The notes beneath the pieces are model-generated. The model had not been told where the DNA came from, searched no databases, and saw only the letters and a list, made by a program, of their open reading frames with translations. Position numbers and translations under genes: made by a program. Shown one piece after another: positions 34,857 to 46,690 of a stretch of DNA of 64,000 nt. How positions within the stretch are numbered: the first letter of the stretch is position 1; every line of letters starts with the position of its first letter. This stretch comes from Humulus lupulus (lineage: Eukaryota; Streptophyta; Magnoliopsida; Rosales; Cannabaceae): the NCBI RefSeq assembly GCF_963169125.1, contig NC_084794.1:224499409-224563408 (forward strand), read 5' to 3'.

Positions 34857-37800
34857 ACTATCCCCTCCTTACAGAAATTCATCCTCGAAATTACCTGAAT
34901 AACTCAGGATACCGATCCCGCATATCTATCTCAAGTTCCCAAGTTGCCTCTTCCACTTTGTTACTCCTCCACAACACTTTCACTAAGGCGATGGTTTTGC
35001 TTCGCAAGACTTTATCCTTTCAGTCGAGAATCTGAACCGGCTTCTCTTCATGTGATAAATCCTGATCCAGCTCCAAGTTCTCATAACTCAGCACGTGCGT
35101 AGATTCTGATGCATACTTCCGGAGCATGGATACATGAAACACATTGTGAACCCCTGATAGAACTGGAGGCATCGCCAATTTGTAACCTACCTCTCCAACC
35201 TGTTATAGAATCTCAAAGGGGCATCAAACCTAGGGCTCAGCTTGCCCCGAACACCAAACTGTTCCACTCTTCTCAAGGGAGAAACTTTGAGAAACACATG
35301 GTCACCGACTTGAAACTCTACGCTCCTGCATCTCAAGTCTAAGTAACTCTTCTGGAAACTCTGGGAGGCGAGCATTCGAGCTCTAATCTTTTCAATCGCC
35401 TCATTGGTCCTCTTAAAATCCTTAGGACCTAGATATCTCCTCTCACCCATCTCATCCCAATGGATAAGTGATCTGCACTTCCTTCCATATAACGTCTCAT
35501 ACGGAGCCACTCCGATAGTCGCCTGATAATTGTTATTGTATGAAAACTCAATCAAAGGGAGATACTTACTCCAAGATCCCCCAAAATCCAGCACACATGC
35601 CCGTAGCATATCCTCTAATACCTGAATTTTCCTTTTAGACTGTCCATCCGTCTGAGGATGATAAGTGGTACTAAATCACAACTGTGTACCAATAGCCTTA
35701 TGCAAGCTTTCCCAAAACTTAGAGGTGAAGGTGGGGTCCCTGTCAGATACTATCGATCTCGGAGCCCCATGGAATTGCACAATTTCCTTCACATATAACT
35801 CAGCATACTGCTCCACAGTATAAGTTGCCCTAATCGGCAAAAAGTTGGCGGACTTGGTATATCTATCCACGATCACCCACACTGAATCATGTTGTCCCAT
35901 GGTCTTCGGTAATCCAACCATGAAATCCATGGTGATATCCTCCCATTTCCACTCTAGAATCCCTAGAGGCTGCAACAACCCTATTGGCCTCTGATGTTCA
36001 GCCTTTACCTGCTGACAAGTCAAACACTTGGCCACATAATCCACCACATCCCTCTTCATCCCCAGCCACCAATACGGAGTTCTCAAACCTTGATACATCT
36101 TCGTCATTCCCGGATGTAACGAACAAGGAGTGGTATGAGACTCATCCAAGATCTTTCGCCTGATACCAGAATCCATCAGAACACAAATCCGGCCTTTGTA
36201 CTTTAGTAATCCCATCTCCGAAATCGAAAAGTCTTTAACTGCTCTGGCTATTACATTTCCAGCTTGCATCAGAACACATCCCAAACCCTGTCTGGAAGCA
36301 TCACAATAAACTACAAACTTCTCATTGTTTGACGATAGACTCAATACTGGAGCGATGATCAGTCAATGCTTCAATTCCTTAAAACTATTCTCACACCTTT
36401 CTGTCCATACATACTTAGTCTTCTTACGCATCGATTCAGTCAATGGTGTGGCTATTCTGGAGAATCCCTCGACGAACCGTCGATAGTACCCTGCCAATCG
36501 CAAAAGGCTCCTAACCTCCGGTACACTACTTGCCCTAGGCCAATCTCTCACTGCCTCATTCTTGCTTGGGTCAACTAGAATCCCTTCCTTACTAACAATG
36601 TGACCCAGAAATGTTACTTGGGGTAGCCAAAACTCACACTTACTGAACCTAGCATATAACCTATGCTCCCTCAACCGCTATAATACCAAGTGTAGATGGT
36701 GCTCGTGCTCTGTCTCTGACTGAGAGTACACCAGTATGCCGTCAGTGAATACGATCACAAACTTGTCTAGAAAATCATTGAAGACCCTATTCATCAAGTC
36801 CATGAAGGCTGCTGGGGCGCTGGTTAATCCAAATGACATAACCAGGAATTCATAGTGTCCATACATCATGCGGAAAATGGTCTTTGGTATGTCCTCCTCT
36901 TTAATCCTTAACTGGTGGTAACTTGATCGAAGGTCAATCATAGAGAACACTGTCTTCCCTTGTAGCTGATCAAACAAGTCGTCGATCTTAGGTAATGAGT
37001 ACTTGTTCTTAATGGTTAACTTGTTCAGCTCCCTATAGTCAATACACATCTTTAAGGATCCATCCTTCTTCTTGGTGAACAACACTAGAGCACCCCATGG
37101 CGAAAAACTTGTTCTAATGAATCCCAAATCCAGTAACTCTTGCAACTGAATCTTCAGTTCCTTCAACTCAGCCAAAGCCATTCTATAAAGTGTCCTAGAT
37201 ACTGGCTCCGCCCCTGGCGCCAACTTTATGAAAAACTCAATCTCCCGGTGTGGTGGCAACCCTGGCAAGTCTACGAGGAACAAATCAAGAAACTCACATA
37301 CTAGTCTGGTCTCACCCGGTCCAACCGAAACAACTCTAGAAATATCTACAATGTTTGCAAGGAATCCTCTGCAACCCTCCTACATCAAGTCTCTAGCCAT
37401 CCGTGCCGAAATCATAGGTACTCGCAGTCCACTCATTGTCCCCACGAATACAAATGGTACCTCCTTTTCTGGTTCAAAGGTCACCATTCTGCGCTTGTAG
37501 TTAATCGTCGCCCTGTACTTCGATAACGAATCCATCCCTAGAATCATATCGAAGTCATCCATCGCTAACTCAATCAGAACAACAGACAACTCCCTACTGT
37601 CTATCTCTACTGGCAATGCTCTAACCCATCTCCTAGAGACTACCAGTTCCCCGGTTGGCAACAAAGTCTGAAATCCCCTAGCATACAAATCACTACGTCT
37701 ACATATATCACTCTAGTAGAAATAAATGAATGAGTAGCCCCTGAATCAATCAATGCAGTGAAAGAAGAACCAGCACTAGAAATCTAACCTGTCATGACTG

Positions 37801-38707
37801 AGGAGCTAGCCTCAGCCTCGGTCTGGGTCAAGATAAATACTTTGGCAAGAGTGAGACTGTCGCTCTATTTCGACTCTTCCTTCCTGGCTTGTGGGCAATC
37901 CTTCCTCAAATGACTGATACTCCCACAAGTAAAGCAGGCCCTTATCCTGCACTCTCCCTGATGACGTCGTCTGCACCGAAGACACACTGGGAAACTCCTC
38001 CAGTTGTCTCCCCCGCCTTGACGGCCATTGAAAGCACCCCGTGCCATCTTGTCTAAACCAGTTGGAACAAAAGAGTCTGGGGCCTTTCTCTCCTATTCAT
38101 TGAGGCCACTACCTCAGCTAGATCCAGTAAAAGGAGGCACCACCCTCCGGGCATCGCGCCTAGCAGCGCCCTCTCTCCATATCTGATCCTCGACCCCCTC
38201 AGCTGTAAGGGCCTTGTCCACCACCTGTGCATAAGTTGTAGTCCCCAGATCCAAGGTTATCTTGACATCATGGGCGATCATGACATTCAATCCCCGCATA
38301 AACCGATCTCTCCATGCCATGTCAGTCGGCACCAAATTAGGCACGAACTTCGCTAACTGGTCAAACTTCAGAGAATACTCAGTAACCGTCATTCAATTCC
38401 AAGTCAGGTTGGTAAACTCATTAACCTTCACAGCTTAGAGTGCGACACTGTAATACTTCTCATTGAAAATGTTCATGAACTCTTCCCAAGTCATAACTAC
38501 AACATTCCTTCTCTACGACACAACATCCCACCAGATGCAGGCGTCTTCTCTCAACATGTAGCTGGCACAAGCTACTCTCTCATTCCCTTCCACCCTCATG
38601 AAATCCAGGATGGAAGAAATCATGTTCATCCACTGCTCTGCCCGCAGTGGGTCTGGTCCACCCTCAAAATATAGAACCAAGGCACTAAATAAAACTAGGC
38701 TAAACAC
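34857..38707 (-). pseudogene. gag-pol polyprotein of chromovirus element B
   Basis: Minus-strand order: gag from about 38690 (YFEGGPDPLRAEQWMNM) to 38114, with an internal stop near 38435; two Cys-rich knuckles (about 38005-37880; CFTCGSISHLRKDC); protease ALIDSGATHSF (about 37770-37735); RT (37283-36678) whose catalytic box reads FTDG instead of FIDD (36738-36749); RNase H start (to about 36240), then an abrupt join to the integrase zinc region, so most of RNase H is deleted; integrase core (about 35980-35560) with VDRYTK and SDRDPTF, but the catalytic Glu position reads Lys (35634-35636); C-terminal domain (to 35187); chromodomain LVKVLWRSNKVEEATWELE (about 34990-34935). The gag N-terminus is missing. 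Three catalytic losses make it non-functional. Confidence 0.8.
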
Positions 38708-38831
38708 ATTGGCTCCATCAATATTTCACCTTCCACATTCGCATCACTCGGTTCCTGGAATGAGAGAGATATAAGGGGTGAGCTTTAGAAGCCTAGTAGG
38801 AAAGCAACTAATATCATAGGACCCAAAAAGT
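38708..38831 (-). other. Leader with degenerate Met-tRNA primer binding site
   Basis: On the minus strand, after the A-type LTR end, the text TGATATTAG (rc of 38812-38820) matches the usual chromovirus PBS TGGTATCAG with two transitions. About 110 bp of leader then runs into B's truncated gag. The PBS and leader probably belong to A, joined to B by deletion. Confidence 0.45.
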
Positions 38832-39627
38832 TTAATAAAATCCCTGCATGGTTAGCTTTAAAAACAAAACATACATCACCATGTATAAACAAAAATAGAG
38901 AGAGAAACCACACATAATCACAAGAGCATAGCTACACGCACATCACACCGTCCACTAGATCCCTAGTTCCCGTTACCCATCATAGAAAAACTGACATCCT
39001 AAATCGGGTAGCTGGACCTGATAACCCCCACAAGGAGGAGGCTCAGAACACTTCATGTATACAGATGCTAGGTCTTTACACCTATAGGTGAGTGAACACC
39101 TGATCTAACTATGATGACACAAAGACTAGGTCTTGAAACAACAACATGCATAATCATGATCACAACGACTCTCATCAGTATAATAAAATGCATGTAAACA
39201 TGAAAAGAAAGAAACATATTCCCTTTATATTTTAGAAAATTGGGCAGCATAACGGCTACATTTGAATAAAACCCAAAAATCATAACCTGCATAACTAAGT
39301 GAACAAAAATATCTTTGGCACTCAGTGCCCTTAGAACAGATAAGAAAACATGGACATAGTTTTCAATTTTTCAAGAATTTTATAAATATCAAAATTGGAA
39401 TATGTTTATTGCCATTCAATACGAGTAAAATAAGTTTAATACTCAAGTTGAGTCCCTACCTCCTTAGAATTTTCATTCCGAGCCCAAAGTGACGCTCCTA
39501 AGCTTAACGATGATCCTAGAGTGATTTAGTCCAATTTTTAATATTATGTTTTTCCTATGTGCATCAAATGAGCAAATGATTATCATCATTGCATTCCTTA
39601 TTAAAAATTGTGTCTAGAGACATATAA

Positions 39628-39999
39628 TGTGACAGTCAGAACCCTGTGATCCGTAAGGGGAAAGACCGGGTAAGCTGTGCAATCCCACACCGCCTGGGGA
39701 AGGTCAAGTGTAATGATTCTAAGACTGTGTAGGTATGGGACTACACAGTTGAAGATGACTTAAATGGATTGATGGGTACTACCTATATCAACAAGATGCA
39801 TCTTCTTTTTGGTAGCCCATCACTTGAGAACTCCAAAGTTAAGCGTACTTGACCTGGGGTAATCTAGGGATGGGTGACCTCCTATGAAGTTTTCCTAGGA
39901 AGCATGTGAGTGAGGACAAAGCACGCTGAAAAGACTCGTGTTGGTTTATAGGGCCAGTCGTCATTCCAGAAAGTAGCCATAGTGACATGGGGCGTCACA
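39628..39999 (+). mobile_element. Cassandra TRIM solo LTR (372 bp)
   Basis: It begins TGTGACAGTC and ends GGGGCGTCACA, flanked by TATAA (39623-39627) and TACAA (40000-40004), a 5-bp target duplication with one change. The homologous LTR at 22675-24142 keeps the unoccupied site (GACATATAATATGACC). The interior carries a 5S rRNA-like segment, the hallmark of Cassandra elements. No internal domain or second LTR is present, so it is a solo LTR. Confidence 0.9.
39773..39905 (+). ncRNA. 5S rRNA-derived segment of Cassandra
   Basis: CCCATCACTTGAGAACTCC, AGTTAAGCGTACTTG and GGGATGGGTGACCTCC follow the order of the 5S rRNA gene, covering the A-box and C-box internal promoter for RNA polymerase III. 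The first third and the 3' end diverge from true 5S RNA, so this is not a ribosomal gene. In Cassandra it is thought to supply the promoter. Confidence 0.85.
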
Positions 40000-40734
40000 T
40001 ACAATATGACCATATTTAAAATTTCAAGTTCCGGAACCTCACCCAAGCGGTGCACAACAGCGGTTGGTGGCGGCAATGAGCGGTGTATCGGAAACGTCAA
40101 CGAAGGGAGGCATGGCATATATCAAAATGACCACATCGGCAAGTAGATCATGTTCATGCCAACCATCAGTCCAAAAAGTGTCCAGACTCGTCAGAAAGTC
40201 GCTGGAAAGTGGTGGAGATACCAAAAATCTTGCCAGAGAAAAACGTCGAGTTAACTGGAATGAATTAGTGGGTTTTTTTCCTCTCTCCATGGTGGTTCCA
40301 AAGGTATCAACCACTCATCGAGAGGTGGTCGGAGTTGGCCAGAAAACACAGTCAAAGTTGATAGACCAAAACTTTGACTGACTATTCCGAATAGTTGACG
40401 GCGAGTTGAGCAGCGTTGCTTGGTGGTTGAGGTTGCCGAAGCAAGGCGAATCCAATGAGCCACGTGTGTTGAAAATGGTGGTCGCTGGTGGTTGGGTCTG
40501 TATGGTGGTGTGCTGCCGTGGAGCGAAGAGAAAAAGAAGAGGAGAAGAGAAAAACACTACAACAAATTTGATATACAATTTCTCCCTACAATGTCTTATA
40601 CCATTGTTGTAAGACATTAAAACTTATCAAGGATTTTAAATGTCTGATGGTGGGAGACATTGAATTTTTTTATTAATGGCTACAATTTGAAGACATTAAA
40701 AACGGTGGAAGACGTTGAAAATGTGCTGGATACG

Positions 40735-40890
40735 TGGTCAGGGGGACATCCAACGTCTCCCATTGGGAGACGTTGGATGTATAAGGAGGACATCCAATGT
40801 CTCCTACTGGGAGACGTGCCACGTGTCCCACGTCTCCCAGTGGGAGACGTGCCACGTGTCTCACGTCTCCCAGTGGGAGACGTTGGATGT
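40735..40890. repeat. GGGAGACGT palindromic subterminal repeats (left)
   Basis: The motif ACGTCTCCCA.TGGGAGACGT occurs about four times within 160 bp with spacers such as GCCACGTG. Matching motifs occur at 42790-42985. These palindromes can form hairpins and produce spurious ORFs on both strands. Confidence 0.8.
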
Positions 40891-41581
40891 CCCCTTTATA
40901 TTTATAACCCTTTGCTTCTTCTTCCTGCTTCACATATCAGTCGAGATTACACAAAGAGCAATACGAAGGGGGCTGCGTTTTTTAGGGTTTTAAGGTAAGT
41001 TTTTATCAATTTTCATTAATTTTAGTTAATTATTTTGAAAAAAAATCATAGGTTTAGCATTAAGATGAGTAATATACATGATTTTGTGTTAGTTTTACAT
41101 TTTTATGTGTTTTTTTTCTATACATTGTAGGATTTATTAGTTTTTTCATGGTAGGTTTTTATAGATTTATGATTTCTTAGTTTTTTTTTAAATTTAAACT
41201 ATCACATTGTATAGATTTCATTAGAGTATATATGTTCATGATTTTTTTAAAATTTTTATCATTATTTATTTCAAAATTTAGATATATTTTTGTATATATA
41301 TTTAAACTTTTTTTTTTTAAATTCTAACTATTTTGTTATATATATAGTTATGTTAAAATAAATTTATTAAATAATTTTAAAAATATAAATATATGAAATT
41401 TTTTATGTTTTTGTTGATTATTGAGTTTTTAGGTTATGAAATTTTTTATTGATTTTTTGTTTAGGTTATAATTAATGGCTCATTGGAGTTTTTTTTATTT
41501 GTTAAACGATCATTTACTTATTAGATATTTAGTGATATTTGTTTAGTAATGTTTAACATATTAATTAATTTAATTTCGTAG

Positions 41582-41818
41582 GTTGTGATTTTGTTGGTGA
41601 GGTTTTAGAGAGTATTTTGCATCAAAATTTCTATATCAATCACACATTTGAGGTAATTAAGTTTCGAAAATTACAATAATATGTTATATATTGCTAGATA
41701 TTTAGTGATATTTTATTTATTATTTATTAAATTAATTTTATTGGTTTGTGAATTTAATAGCGAATTCGATTACTACGTGAAGTAATTTTGCTAGCTTTTG
41801 GATTATTAATTGCAAGAG
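41582..41818 (+). pseudogene. Two exon-like segments of an unidentified gene in CACTA element 2
   Basis: After an AG, 41582-41652 reads CDFVGEVLESILHQNFYIN then HTFE before GTAATT. After ATAG, 41761-41818 reads RIRLLREVILLAFGLLIAR before GTACAT. Both are open and bordered by consensus GT and AG, like consecutive exons with a ~108-bp intron. I do not recognise the protein. The second segment is hydrophobic. Given the element type, a captured host-gene piece is likely. Confidence 0.4.
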
Positions 41819-43165
41819 GTACATATATATATATTCTCTTACTTCTACTTTTAGTATTATTAAACAAATGTTAGAGGAGTTTGAATATCTTAAATATTCA
41901 TCCATAGTGAAGTAGGTTCTGAGATTAAAATTGTGTGCTGCGGTGATAACGGAAGGTTGGGAACTTGTGTGTTTTAGTGAAGTAGGTTCTGAGAAATTTG
42001 GTTGTGTGCTACGGAGCTATAAGGAAGAAACTTATTGTATATTGTTTGCATTGTTTGTTTTGCTATTTACATACAGATGGTTATGTTACTATTATAGGAG
42101 AAATACTGCTCGATTTTATCTAGGATAATAAATAATTAGTTTTATATAGACATCCTATAAAGAAGAAACTTGAGAATGGTATTATTAATTAAAATTTACA
42201 ACTTATTTTTGAAACCATATATATAAATGTAATCAAATAATTAATTAATATATTTTTACTTTATATTTTTTGCAGCTAACAAGTACGTCATATATAGAAG
42301 CACAAATTGATGAGTTGTGACAATAATGTGCAACATATAAGTTACCGATAATCCAAAGTTACCGACCTCGTTATTAGGTTTTCTTATTTTTTACTTCTTT
42401 CTTCATACACAATGCAATATTTGTTAATTTTGAATATGTCTAACAAATATTGTGTTTCTTGTATATGTCTAACTAATTTTTGTTCTTGCTTATTTTCATT
42501 TTATTAATTATGTCAATTTCAATTTAAAATAATATTAAATTGATTTCAATTTAATTAATTATTAAATTAATATTAAAATAATTTCAACTTAATTAATTAT
42601 TAAATTAATATTAAAATAATTGAAATTTAATTAATTATTAAATCTTAATATTATTTTAATTTGATTTAATAATTTAAATTTAATTAATTATTAAAACAAA
42701 TTGAAATAATTTTAATTTAATTAATTATTAAATCAAATTAAAATAATATTAATTATAAATATATTTTTTTTAAATCTAAGAGACTTTCAATGTCTCTTAC
42801 TGGAAGACGTGGGAAGTCTCTCACTTCTCCCAATGGGAGACATTGAAAGTCTTGACTTTCAACTTCTCCCACTGGGAGACGTGGGAAATCTCTTACCTTT
42901 TCCATTGGGAGACGTTAGACATATACCTATAATGACCCCGCCTACAACGTCTTCCCAATTGGGAGACATTGTAGACTTTCAATGTCTCCCAAATAAAGTC
43001 ATAATAAAACCCCTATTTTGTTGTAGTGAGAGAAAGGGAAGAGAGAGAGAGTGGTGGGGGAAGGGAAGAAGAAAGAAAGAAAAACAAAGAGACTTATTCT
43101 CATTTACTTGGTGGGTCCCTCCTTTCTTAAAAAAAATATTAATATATAAGTGAAAAATATTATAT

Positions 43166-45499
43166 TTTTTTTTTGAAAAAATTATAAATAATGTTATTCT
43201 TTTATATATATAATATTTATTTATTCAAAATTTATATGAAAATTATAAAAACTTAATAAACATATTTAATAATTTTTTTAAAATAAAACTAAGCAAATCT
43301 ACATTGCCCATTGTTTGGGTTTTATAATTGTTATTAAGTGGGATTTTTTCCTAAATTATCTTATTTCAATTTTAGGTACTTGTTGATGCTTACACATAAC
43401 TTTAATTTTTATTTAAAATAATCTTATCAGACTTTGATTTATATCTCAAAAGATTTAAAAAAATGAAAAACTTTCATATTGTATTGTTTTTTGCTTAATT
43501 GTACTATTATGCTATTTTATAGTTTAAATTTTGTTGTTTTTTCTTCTTTTGAATTTGTAGTACATATTTTAGTGTAATATAAAAGTAATTTTTTTTTATT
43601 AAAAATGTTAAAATTTTGTATTTTTTTCTTAATTTAAAAAAGGTCTCCAATTGAATTTACACCCAAGGCCCCCAAATTTGTTAAGACGACCTAGTAAGAG
43701 TACTTTTATATCCTTATAAAACTTGTCCAAAATACCTGCAGCCCCATTCTTCTTGGAAACCCTGAAAACAAAAAGAAACATATTTCAATTTTAGAGAAGA
43801 GATTATAACATTAATGGTGCAAAGAAACACGTTGCACACACATAAATATGCAAATTACATACTTCTCAAGTCTATTTTTTATTGATGTCCTTAGACTGAA
43901 GTCTAGCAAATTGCTAGGTTAGTCCCCATGATGATGAGGAATTGAACTTGAAGTTCAAAAGTGCAAACTATGTCCCTGATTGCTGAAACTCGTGATGCTC
44001 AAGTCCCAAATCAACATCAGCTTTTTGTTTTTTACACTGGAGAAGGGTGGCTCGAACTCGTTGATACAGATATTGCAAACTAACTGAAACTCGCAGATTC
44101 CAACGGCGACACCGACGACAGTAAAGAGAGGATAAACATAAACTTAATTACATACATAAAGACACCCAAAACATTGGAAAAAAACAATGAAAGAAGAAAG
44201 AGTACAAACTAAATCGGAGACATAAAAAAGAAACAAAGAAATAATAATCCTAAATCCTAAATCAAAACTCTACCTCAAGCTTGAGCGAGCCATCGGCTGA
44301 AAGAAGCATCAATTATAGCTGAAAAGATTGAAGATAAAGAGCTTAAGTTGCAGGAAAAAAAAGGCTAAAGTTTCACTTCACTCACCACAAAGGAAAATAA
44401 CAAAACAATTTTTTTTAATGAAATAATTTAGTGGAAACAGTTGTAGACTAAATTTAATAAAAAATTCAAGGGACCACGGAAGAATTTTCCTCAAGTTTTT
44501 TACAATATGTAATGAATTAGAGTTCTAGATATATACCACATGCACATGCACATCCACATCCACATATATTATTTCTTGTACATAACTTAGATAGACAGTT
44601 GTACCATAAAGCTCAAGAAAAGATTGATGTATATAATATGCAATGTTAGGAACCAGTAGTCGTACCGACAGAAACTTCCGTGGTTCACATTTATGATCAT
44701 TCTAACGGTGAAACTTAAAATAAAATAAAATAGCTGCTAATATATATGTATAGATACATAGAGTAATATATCCTAGCAAATAAGGAGAGATGTCGTGTGG
44801 TGATATATAATTAAAGAACATCACACGCACGTACGTACGTACACATGGGGTGCAACTAACGATGTCGTCCTTTGTTTATTACAACTAACGATGTCGTCCT
44901 TTAATAAGTCCTAGTCAACCACATACATACATACATACATTTTTTTTTCTAGAACATGTTACAATCATATACACTACAATTTAATAACATATTAATTTAA
45001 TACAGAATATATTATGTTGAACTCAGATTTTACAATATTAATTCTCAAACTGAACACTACCAATAGAAGGACTTTAGGCGAATCGCTAACCATACATCTT
45101 TGAGCAAAACTAGTATCAAGGAAACTTCAAAACAAAAGATAGACCGAATACACTACTCTAAAGAATAACAAACACCACACAAAAGAAGAAAATATATAAT
45201 ATTATAAAAATATATACAATTTTACAACAAATATAGAGCTCAAAGATTAAACCTCTAACTTCTTGGGTACCAAACCAACAGAGCTACCACACCACTACAC
45301 TACACTGAAGGTGTGGTGGTACATGCATACATTATATCAACTCTTTCGTCAACCATATATCAGTCTAATTTGGAAAATTTGAAATAAGTATAATATTTCT
45401 TATCTCATCTCACATGGCCGGCCATGGCTCTATCTGCCCATCATTTATGATAACAACACTGACAGCCCACGTAATTTAATTTGTTTAGAGGACTGATTT
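43166..45499. other. AT-rich intergenic stretch with microsatellites
   Basis: No gene is recognised. It contains the hAT-like GGCCCCCAAATTTG segment (about 43665), short tandem CACATGCACATGCACATCC near 44550, a duplicated ~20-bp ACAACTAACGATGTCGTCC at about 44850 and 44880, ACGTACGTACGT (44830) and (CATA)n (44920-44940). Confidence 0.5.
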
Positions 45500-46182
45500 C
45501 ACTACAAGAAAGAAGGCTGCGCCGTCAAAAAAAACTCTTATCGGCGCATTTAGTGAAACACGCCGGCAAAGATCTATCGAATATAAAAAAATATATATCA
45601 TACACTTTTGTTGGCACATTAACGCGCCGGCAAAAGTGAATGCGCCGGCAAAAGTCAAACGTGTATTTTAACTTAGTGCACATTTTCAACAAGGTAGGTG
45701 GCTAGACTTTTTCCGGCGAGTTTTGTTGCACCGGCAAAAGTCTAATTTTGGACTTATTAAAACGGTGTCGTTTTGACTTAAGGTTTTAATATTGACTTTT
45801 GCTGGTGCATTTTTAGACTTTTGCCGGCGCAACAAAAAGCACCAACAAAAGTCATAGCGATTTATAGTGCAGCCGTGATCCCTTCTTCCCCATTTTCATA
45901 ATTTTTTCTCTCTTTCTTCTCTCTTATATCTGGTTTGATATCCGACCACCCCATGCCATAATCCCACCGTGGCTCAGCTCAGATAGTGAAGCTGTTCTCT
46001 CTCAAGGTTAGAAATCCAATGAAATTTTTTTAAACATTTTTAGACTTTTTTCTATATATGTCGGTTTGTAATTGTATTTTTTTTGCTATTGTCTCTTTAT
46101 AAATAGGTCCACCAAAGTGTGTGCAGCTCCAATCTCTCGGTATAACAACTCCAAGGGTTAGTTTATGTATATATGTTTATAT
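45500..46182 (+). mobile_element. Left end of another CACTA element (GCGCCGGCAAAAG type)
   Basis: It starts CACTACAAGAAAGAAGG at 45500, then repeats GCGCCGGCAAAAGT and its complement ACTTTTGCCGGCGC at least six times to about 45850. This is followed by a leader-like CT-rich part (45890-46030) and a GT..AG-type intron pattern. The next CACTA element begins at 46183 inside it. No matching right end is visible in the window. Confidence 0.7.
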
Positions 46183-46194
46183 CACTACAAGAAA

Positions 46195-46690
46195 AAATGC
46201 TTTTAATAACACCGAAAATGTGTTATCAAAAGATACCATAACACTTTTTGATGTGTTAAGACCGACTATGTTATCGTAGGTCAGGGTACTTTACATAACA
46301 CTTTATCATTGTTATACAGATGTGTTATTATACTGTCAACGATAACATACTTTCTATGTTATTTTAATATATAGATAAGTGTTTAATTATGTTATTTATA
46401 GTCAATTATATAACACATTTCAATACTTAAAAATTTGTGTTATACTACACTTTAGTATAACACTTTTTTTGTGTTATACTATAGTTTAGTATAACACTTT
46501 TTTTGTGTTATACTACACTTTAGTATAACACATTATTTGTGTTATATAATGAAGTTTGCATAACACAATTCTTTGCATAAAAAGTGTTATTGTAATAGAT
46601 ATTATAACACAATTTTCGTATTATTGTTATATTTAGATATGTTTAAATTCTCGTTATATATTTTATTTATATAACACTAATTATTCTATT
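46195..46690. repeat. GTGTTAT subterminal repeats of the outer CACTA element
   Basis: GTGTTATA, TATAACACTTT and TGTGTTAT alternate about fifteen times, with three near-identical tandem units TATACTA.A(C)TTTAGTATAACA around 46440-46530. This is typical of CACTA subterminal regions. Confidence 0.75.

Larger units (their letters stand above)
40555..43028. mobile_element. CACTA element 2 (2474 bp), in the A-type LTR
   Basis: It starts CACTACAACAAA and ends TTTTGTTGTAGTG. Subterminal arrays of GGGAGACGT / ACGTCTCCC lie at 40640-40890 and 42780-42990, several as palindromic pairs. The flanking trinucleotides are AAA and AGA, a near but not exact duplication. The homologous LTR (near 23960-24010) lacks this insertion. 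There is no transposase. The interior has an exon pair of an unknown gene and the module shared with CACTA element 1. Confidence 0.85.
38832..43165 (-). repeat. Second A-type LTR (probable 5' LTR of A), with two insertions
   Basis: From TTAGCTTTAAAAAC at 38852 to about 43156 it follows 22690-24130 closely, visibly around 85-90% alike, except for a Cassandra solo LTR at 39628-39999 and a CACTA element at 40555-43028. Removing both and one duplicated 5-mer leaves about 1.47 kb, nearly the same length as the intact copy. The ends are less certain than the body. ORFs inside are not credible genes. Confidence 0.7.

Noticed and set aside
39773..39905. Genuine 5S rRNA gene
   Set aside because: The ends diverge from 5S RNA and the segment lies inside a Cassandra LTR with a target duplication.
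40660..40998. ORFs rich in GDVPRV / QWETLDV repeats
   Set aside because: They translate the GGGAGACGT palindromic repeats of CACTA element 2 on both strands.
44820..44945. ACGT and CATA microsatellites as regulatory sites
   Set aside because: Simple repeats without a nearby gene; no support for a function.
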